Assembly (NCBI RefSeq): GCF_002288925.2
Contig: NW_022098004.1
Coordinates: forward strand, 12,672,603-12,736,602
DNA: 64,000 nucleotides
Origin: Delphinapterus leucas
Lineage: Eukaryota; Chordata; Mammalia; Artiodactyla; Monodontidae
Reading direction: 5' to 3'
Position 1 is the stretch's first letter. Every line of letters starts with the position of its first letter. Below the pieces are notes generated by a model, which saw only the letters and a list, made by a program, of their open reading frames with translations, was not told the origin of the DNA and searched no databases. Shown here in pieces: positions 57,951-64,000 of this stretch. Made by a program: the position numbers and the translations under genes.

Positions 57951-58066
57951 TTTTTTTTTTTTGGCTGCTCCATGTGGTATGCGGAACTTCCCCGACCAGA
58001 GATCGAACCCATGCTCCCTGCATTGAGAGCGTGGAGTCTTAACCACTGGACCGCCAGGGAAGTCCC
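57951..58066 (-). mobile_element. CHR SINE, short form
   Basis: T-run, GGCTGCTCCATGTGGTATGC, ending GCCAGGGAAGTCCC. It interrupts minus-strand L1. The TSD is not clear. Confidence 0.88.
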
Positions 58067-58524
58067 TGTTATTTTCTTTCATTCTACTAACTTTGGGCTT
58101 CTTTTTCTAGTTCCTTGAGGTGTAAAGTTAGATTGTTTATTTGAGACTTTTCTTGTTTTTTGAGAGAGACATTTATTGCTATGAACTTCCCTCTTAGAAC
58201 TGCTTTTGCTGCATCCCACAATTTTTTGTATGTTGTATTTCCATTTTTCTTTGTTTCAAGGTATTTTTAAAATTTCTTTTTATTTCTTCTTTGACCCATT
58301 TGTTGTTCAGTAGCATGTTGTTTAATTTCTACATATTTGTGAATTTTCTGCCAGTTTTGTTTGAGTAATTAATTTCTCATTTTATACCATTGTGGTTAGA
58401 AAAGACGCTTGATATGATTTCAGTCCTCTTAAATTTATTAAGACTTGTTTTGTGGCCTAACATATGATCTATCCTGGAAAATTTTTCGTGCACACTTCAG
58501 AAGAATGTGTATTCTGTTGCTTTT

Positions 58525-58760
58525 TTTTTTTAAATTTTATGTTTGGCTGTGTCTGGTCTTAGGTGTGGCATGCAGGACCTTTTGTTGTGGTGCACGGTCT
58601 TCTTCTCTAATTGCAGCACATGGGCATCTCTCTAGTTGTGGTGCACAGGCTTAGTTGCCCTGTGGCCTGTGGGATCTTAGTTCCCTGACTAGGGATCAAA
58701 CCTGCGTCCCCTGCATTGGAAGGCGGATTCTTAACCACTGGACCACCAGGGAAGTCCCTG
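58525..58760 (-). mobile_element. CHR SINE
   Basis: T-rich head, TTTGGCTGTGTCTGGTCTTA, ending ACCAGGGAAGTCCCTG. TSD TTCTGTTGCTTTT (58512-58524, 58761-58773). Confidence 0.93.
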
Positions 58761-59054
58761 TTCTGTTGCTTTTGGATGGAATATTTTAGATATAACTGTT
58801 ATGTCTATCTGACCAAGTGTGTTGTTTAAGGCTGATGTTTCCTTATTGACTTTCTATCTGGATGATCCATCCATTGAGGCAAGTTGGGCATTAAAATTCT
58901 CTAATATTATTATATTGTTGTCTGTTTCTTCCCTTAGGCCTGCTAATATGTGCTTTATATATTTAGGGGCTCCTATATTTAGTGCATAAATGTTTATAAA
59001 CATTATATCCTCTTGTTGGATTAACCCCTTTATCATTATGTAACACCTATCTTT

Positions 59055-59297
59055 TTTTTGTATTTATTTGTTTATTTATTTTAACATCTTTATTGAAGTA
59101 TAATTGCTTTACAGTGTTGTGTTAGTTTCTGCTGTATAACCAAGTGAATCAGCTATATGTATACATATATCCCCATATCCCCTCCCTCTTGCATCTTCCT
59201 CCCACCCTCCCTAACCCACCCCACTAGATGGTCACAAAGCTGATCTCCCTGTGCCATGCAGTTGCTTCCCACTAGCCATCTATTTTACATTTGGTAG
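59055..59297 (-). mobile_element. Short L1 3'-end insertion nested in an older L1
   Basis: This is the minus-strand L1 3' terminus (243 bases; AATTGCTTTACAGTGTTGTG in antisense). It has a 16-bp TSD (TGTAACACCTATCTTT) at 59039-59054 and 59298-59313. The same subfamily-type end appears at 36.4 and 41.9 kb. Confidence 0.9.
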
Positions 59298-59765
59298 TGT
59301 AACACCTATCTTTGTCTCTGCTAACAGTCTTTGTTTTAACGTCTGTTCTGTCTGATAGAAGTATAGCTACTCCAGCTTTCTTCTGGTTTCCATTTGCATA
59401 GAATATCTTTTTCCATTCCTTCACTTTCAGTCTGTATGTCCTTCCATCTAGAGCGAGTATCCTGTAGGCAGCATATAGATGGATCCTGCTTTTTTTATCC
59501 ATTCAGTCACTCTTTGTCTTTTGATTGGAGAATTTAGTCCTTTTACATTTGAAGTAATTATTGATAGGTTTCCCCTGTTAATAACATTTTACACTAGTAT
59601 GGTACATTTTCCACAGTTAATGAATCAATATTGATATATTAACCAAAGTGCATATTTAACTCAGATTTCCTTACTTTTCACCTAATGTCTTTTTTCTGTT
59701 CTGGGATTCCATCCAGGATACCATATTATATTTAGTTGTCACGTCTCCTCAGACAGATGTCTCCT

Positions 59766-59819
59766 CTGCCCCTTGCATTGAGAGCATGGAGTCTAACCAC
59801 TGGACCACCAGGGAAGTCC
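59766..59819 (-). mobile_element. CHR SINE remnant (5' end only)
   Basis: CCTTGCATTGAGAGCATGG to ACCAGGGAAGTCCC is the head part of a short-form SINE in reverse. The rest is missing, and another SINE follows immediately. Confidence 0.8.
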
Positions 59820-59824
59820 CAGAT

Positions 59825-60033
59825 TTTTTTTTTTTTTTTTTGCGGTATGCGGGCCTCTCACTGCTGTGGCCTCTCCCGTTGCGGAGCACAGGCTCTGGAC
59901 GCGCAGGCTCAGCCGCCATGGCTCACGGGCCTAGCCGCTCCGCGGCATGTGGGATCCTCCCGGACCGGGGCATGAACCCATGTCCCCTGCATCGGCAGGC
60001 GGACTCTCAACCACTGCACCACCAGGGAAGCCC
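59825..60033 (-). mobile_element. CHR SINE, 210-bp form
   Basis: T17 head, GCGGTATGCGGGCCTCTCAC, ending ACCAGGGAAGCCC. A second T-run follows, so the target was T-rich. Confidence 0.94.
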
Positions 60034-60069
60034 TTTTTTTTTTTTTTTTTAAACCACTACACTTTCCTT

Positions 60070-60419
60070 CTTTAAAAAAAAAATTTGTTTATTTATTTTT
60101 GGCTGCGTTGGGTCTTCATTGCTACGCACAGGCTTTCTCTAGTTGCGGCGAGTGGGGGCTACTCTTCATTGCAGTGCGCGGGCTTCTCATTTCTGTGGCT
60201 TCTCGTTGCGGAGCACGGGCTCTAGGTGTGCAGGTTTCAGTAGTTGTGGCACGTGGGCTTAGTAGTTGTGGCTTGCGGGCTCTAGAGCTCAGGCTCAGTA
60301 GTTGTGGTGCACGGGCTTAATTGCTCCACGGCATGTGGGATCTTCTTGGACGAGGGCTCAAACCCGTGTCCCCTACACTGGCAGGCAGATTCTTAACCAC
60401 TGCGCCACCAAGGAAGCCC
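60070..60419 (-). mobile_element. CHR SINE, long form
   Basis: TTTGGCTGCGTTGGGTCTTC head and CACCAAGGAAGCCC end. Full-length long form. Confidence 0.93.
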
Positions 60420-61792
60420 AGGAAGAGAGGTCTGAAGTGATCTTTAATGTCATGCTCAGGCTGTGGGGAACCACTAAGGGAGTGTGAGCAAGCAAGCAGC
60501 ATAGCCAGAAGTAGGTCCTGCAACAGCCCTGAGGGTGGAGGGAGCAAGGCTGGTGACAGGCGGGTGTCCCTGTCCAGGGGAGGACCGACAAAGGCCTGAG
60601 CTGAGGCAGAGACAGGAAGAAATGGATGGATTAGGAACAGACTTTCCTAGCTGTTCCTTCAAGTGTCCAAAGCTAGGAAGAGTCCAGGAGGCAGTCATGT
60701 CACGAAGCCAGTGGTTTTAAGGAGGGAGTGATCATGAGTTCTGATGCTGCCACAGGATCAAGTAAAACAGCCAGTAAACAGCCAACAGTGCAGGAGGCCA
60801 GTGACAACCTGTGCTCTACCATTTTTTATTGTTGTCCACCAGAGAGGTGGTAGAAGAGGGTTCTGAATCCAGTCTGACATAAAGCCCATGCACATCCTTT
60901 CTGCTGCACCAGATGAACTGTGTTTTATGTCTGCAGAAATGCCATGTAGAAACTTTCTTCCTTTTGATGCAACGCAGTCAGTTTCTTTGGATTGGTGAAA
61001 CCAAATGCTTAAGAACACAGCAGCCTTCATGAAAAAATGATTTTTTTGAACAAGGGCAGCAGCAATTTGTGTACAGAGGCTCACAGAGTCTCATGAAATG
61101 GTATCTTTTATCAGCCATCAGTTAGCTTGTCTTTTCCACATTATGAATTACATTTTCTCTAGGCCAGTAAGAATCAACCGTCACTGTCAGTGCTATGGCA
61201 GTCTTATTTTGTAGAGGTCATATGACTCCTAAAGTTTCCTCAAAGGCCACCATCCTGCAGAAAGGACAGGGCTGTAAAGAACTTTATTCTCTTTTGTCTA
61301 AAGATGTCACCTTGACAAGGAGCATTTCTGAACATAAGTTTGTTTCCTGCAGGTGGGAGAGGAATTTTCAATTTCTAAAAACAAAGGTTCAGAAAAGGTA
61401 TGGTTGGAATTTTACATCATAAAATGTGGGGATAAGGTACACAAACTTTGCTCGTCAATTCTCTCTATTCCAATAGGAGGTTTCCCACAGCAGGCAATGA
61501 ACTATCAAAGTTCATTATCCTAGGAGGTATTAAAAAAGTGAGGGAACTGGAGAAGTATAGATAAATTCATGGGTGATAAATTAGCAAAGGAAACTACTGA
61601 AAAAAATTCTTTGAGATGTCGGCACATTCTGAGCTGGGAGGACCCTGATTTTCACCTGGTTCTGACCCATCTTCAAAACTATCAGATGTGTGCAGAGTGA
61701 CTGCATTCACAAAGCACCTCATTGGGAGCTCTGGGAGAAATGAAATAGACCCTCACCTGCAGGGTGAGGATCAAGGTGCACAGCAGTAACTA
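60420..61792. other. Unassigned WDR59 intron sequence
   Basis: 60420-60790 resembles the unnamed ancient repeat. 60800-61790 shows nothing recognisable. Confidence 0.4.
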
Positions 61793-62252
61793 CAGTAAGT
61801 CCCCTACAAACGAACCTTCAAGTTGCGAACTTTCAAAGATGTGAATGTGCGTTCCATCTACATCAGGCGTGAGTGAAACTGCAGCTTGCCCTCCGTCTCC
61901 TATTGTTGGCGATCCTTCAGCTCTACCGTCTCGCACCTCCTCTCCCTCCTCCAGTCAGTAACTCTTCTTGCCTGTTCCCTCGATGCCAGCCCCTGGATGC
62001 CAGCTGTTGTACTGTAGTACTGTACTTTTCAAGGTCCTGCACTGTAAGATTAAAAATGTTGTCTTTATTTTTTGTTTGTTTGTTTTTTATGTATTATTTG
62101 TGTGAAAAGTATTATAAACCTTTTACAGTACAGTACTATATAGCCGATTGTGTTAGTTGGGTACCTAGGCTAACTTGGTTGGACTTATGAACAGATTGGA
62201 CTTACATACTTGCTCTCAGAATGGAACTCATTCATGTGTAGGGGACTTGCTG
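61793..62252 (+). mobile_element. Tigger-like DNA transposon with terminal inverted repeats
   Basis: The left end CAGTAAGTCCCCTACA and right end TGTAGGGGACTTGCTG are inverted repeats flanked by TA on both sides (61791-61792, 62253-62254), as for Tc1/mariner-type elements. At 460 bases it is nonautonomous. Confidence 0.82.
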
Positions 62253-62279
62253 TACCACAAAGCAAGTTAAGGCAAGTCC

Positions 62280-62660
62280 TGTGATGGAGGGGCAGGGAAG
62301 GTACTTTGGGAGAAGGTGGAGTCCCCTTGGTGGACGCTGGGTGAGTTTCTTAGAGGAGGTATGTCTTGAGCCTTAAAAGTTGAGTAGAGTTTCAACAGCA
62401 GAGTAGGAGAGAAGGACTTTCTAGGCGGAAGGAAGAGCTTAAGCATCTCTTCAGAATTGGGAGAGTTGCAGAATCGGGTGAGTGCTGTGAATGGGTGTGG
62501 CTTGAGCAGGTAGAGAGTGGGTCGGCCTGAGAAATTCTGTAAGTGTCTGATTTGGAAGGACCTGAAGGCTGAGGAGTCTATGCTTGATTTTATTCAGAGT
62601 GAGAAAAACCAACAAAGGTTTGAGAGCAGTGGATTGATGTAATTAGAACTCTGTCTTCAG
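62280..62660 (+). repeat. Ancient repeat-like sequence of the same kind as 17 kb
   Basis: GGAGGTATGTCTTGAGCC, TTTCTAGGCGGAAGGAAGAG and GAGCAGTGGATTGATGTAAT are in the order I recall for that unnamed repeat. Confidence 0.4.
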
Positions 62661-63622
62661 AGGTTCAGTGTTAGGTTGAATGGAGACGGGAGAGAGGAAG
62701 GTAGACTGTTGGGAGGGTGTTGCTGTAGACCAAGTCTCAGGCCTAGATGAGAGGAATGGAAAGAGAAGAGAGTTGGAAGGAGCCTCGGAAAGAAAGTGCT
62801 TTTTGTTATAAAATAATGCAAATATAGAAATAATACAAAAATGTAGACTCATTTAGAGGAATAAAATTAAAATCCCATAGGAACAACTACCATCTAAACA
62901 TTTTGGGATACTTTTTTCAGGCTAAGTAGCTGATTTAAATTTTAGTTCATAGTAAGGAATGAAATACCACTTTCCTGTACTCCTCTAAGTTGTCTTTAAT
63001 CTGCAGCAGGGCTCTGCCTGCAGGCTGGTGGGAGGTTCTCTCTCAGTCACTATGGGGCTCCCTTCCTCTCTTTGCAGTGGGATCATACAAGAACCCTATG
63101 GTTCTTCACCCCTGATGCCCAGACTTAGCATCTCTCAGCCATTCCCCATCGGGTGCACTGAGGGTGCTGAGGCCTTTCCAGGGGGATTCTTGTCCCTGAC
63201 AAAGACCACCTTTTACTCTGGTCAGTTTATTTTTAGGTCCTTTGCTTAAAGCACTTCCCTCTCTCCATTTCCCCCTTTGGGACAGCCTAGCAAACCCTCC
63301 TTCATGTGCTCCTGCAAGCATAACGTTGGCCTCTTTCTTTCTGGGATAGGAGTAGGGAAATATCAGTTAGGTGTGGGGTTTTTTGTTTTACTTCTTAAAA
63401 AATAACTTGCTCTGATAAGGTGATATGGTGAGTTATGATACTCTCATTGCAGGCTCCTGCATTTTTCTATGTCATTCTTTAATGCTTCTAGAACATTTCG
63501 TTGTCTAGAGATCTGTAATTTACTTATAGATAACGTGAATTCAACAACTCTGTGTATGAAAGTTTTGGCTGTATTTTGGATAGATTCTGGAGGTGGAATT
63601 ACTGAGTCAAAGGACATGACTT
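62661..63622. other. Unassigned WDR59 intron sequence
   Basis: Nothing recognised. The frame 63028-63249 lacks motifs. Confidence 0.4.
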
Positions 63623-63754
63623 TAGGGGAGTTCCTAGTGGTCCAGTGGTTGGAACTCCACGCTTCCACTGCAGGGGACACGGGTCTGATCCCTGGTCAGG
63701 GAACTAAGATCCTGCATGCCGTGCAGCGTGGCCAAAAAAAAAAAAAAAAAAAAA
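63623..63754 (+). mobile_element. CHR SINE, short form
   Basis: GGGGAGTTCCTAGTGGTCCA start and A21 tail. It is the only plus-strand SINE seen in WDR59 intron 1. Confidence 0.9.
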
Positions 63755-64000
63755 GACAAAATGACAACGTGACTTTTTTGGGGGGTATTATTACCAGATC
63801 ATCCTTTATTGTCACCGTACCACAAACTTAGCAGCTTGAAGCACCACCCACTTATTAGCTCACGGTACTGTAGGTCAGAGATCCAGGCTCTGCCTGGCTG
63901 CTGTCTCTCTTCAGTCTCATAGGCTGAAACCCAGGCATCCGTTGGCTGTGTTCTCGTCAGGAGGCTCAGCTGACTAGGGAAGAATCTGCTAACAGACTCA

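Larger units (their letters stand above)
56390..59700 (-). mobile_element. Old L1 ORF2, minus strand, interrupted several times
   Basis: On the minus strand, endonuclease-like frames lie at 59272-59502 (NQKKAGVAILLSDRTD) and 58854-59036. Reverse-transcriptase text with the SGTRQGCPL motif is at 56771-57046. SINEs at 57433, 57951 and 58525 and a short L1 at 59055 interrupt it. Stops and frameshifts are common. Confidence 0.85.
53086..64000 (+). other. WDR59: WDR59 intron 1 (partial)
   Basis: From the donor at 53086 to the window end I find no frame matching WDR59 exon 2. The stretch is therefore intron 1, at least 10.9 kb long. It is dominated by minus-strand SINEs and L1. Confidence 0.8.

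Noticed and set aside
4533..60320. Many 60-160 residue frames sharing a proline/glycine-rich peptide (for example WDLPGPGHEPVSPASAGG)
   Set aside because: All arise from translation of CHR SINEs in various frames. The recurrence is due to the repeat and not to a protein family.
61873..62190. A 105-residue plus-strand frame
   Set aside because: It is inside the Tigger-like element and does not resemble a transposase.

Overview
The window looks like nuclear DNA of a cetacean, most likely a toothed whale (inference). It carries about 32 tRNA-derived SINEs of the CHR (cetacean-hippo-ruminant) type. Many are the roughly 210-bp form that starts GGCTTCCCTGGTGGCGCAGTGG and ends in an A tail, and most have clear target-site duplications (TSDs). 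The rest is L1 in several ages, MIR, L2, MaLR-type LTRs and hAT/Tigger fossils. No bacterial, phage or CRISPR content was seen.

Only two protein-coding genes can be supported, each by its first coding exon, arranged head to head. ZNRF1 (E3 ubiquitin ligase) starts on the minus strand at 43812, with a splice donor just past 43389. Positions 1-43388 are therefore read as its intron 1. WDR59 (GATOR2 subunit of the amino-acid-sensing mTORC1 pathway) starts on the plus strand at 53032, with a donor at 53086, and its intron 1 runs to the window end. Each start lies in a CpG island. The 9.2 kb between the two start codons holds a strong CTCF-like motif, a second weaker one, and a ZNF143-like motif with CCAAT and GC boxes before WDR59.

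Left part (1-43 kb): ZNRF1 intron 1 is built mostly of L1 sequence. There is a MaLR LTR at 0.3 kb and L1 pieces at 3.4-5.1, 8.6-17.0 and 22.4-30.6 kb. A younger 5'-truncated L1 with an 18-bp TSD lies at 34.0-36.5 kb. A near-intact processed copy of TMEM203 (9563-11094, minus strand) sits inside the 8.6-13.8 kb L1, with A tail, poly(A) signal and a TSD.

Right part (53-64 kb): WDR59 intron 1 contains three SINEs in a row (55.4-56.4 kb), an old minus-strand L1 (56.4-59.7 kb) itself hit by SINEs and a short L1, and a Tigger-like DNA transposon with terminal inverted repeats (61.8-62.3 kb).

I found no sign of a new gene system. The most notable items are the TMEM203 retrocopy, the open frame upstream of the ZNRF1 start, the candidate CTCF sites, and the switch in SINE/L1 orientation across the divergent promoter region. 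Family names for old repeats are from memory of their consensus sequences and were not checked by search.
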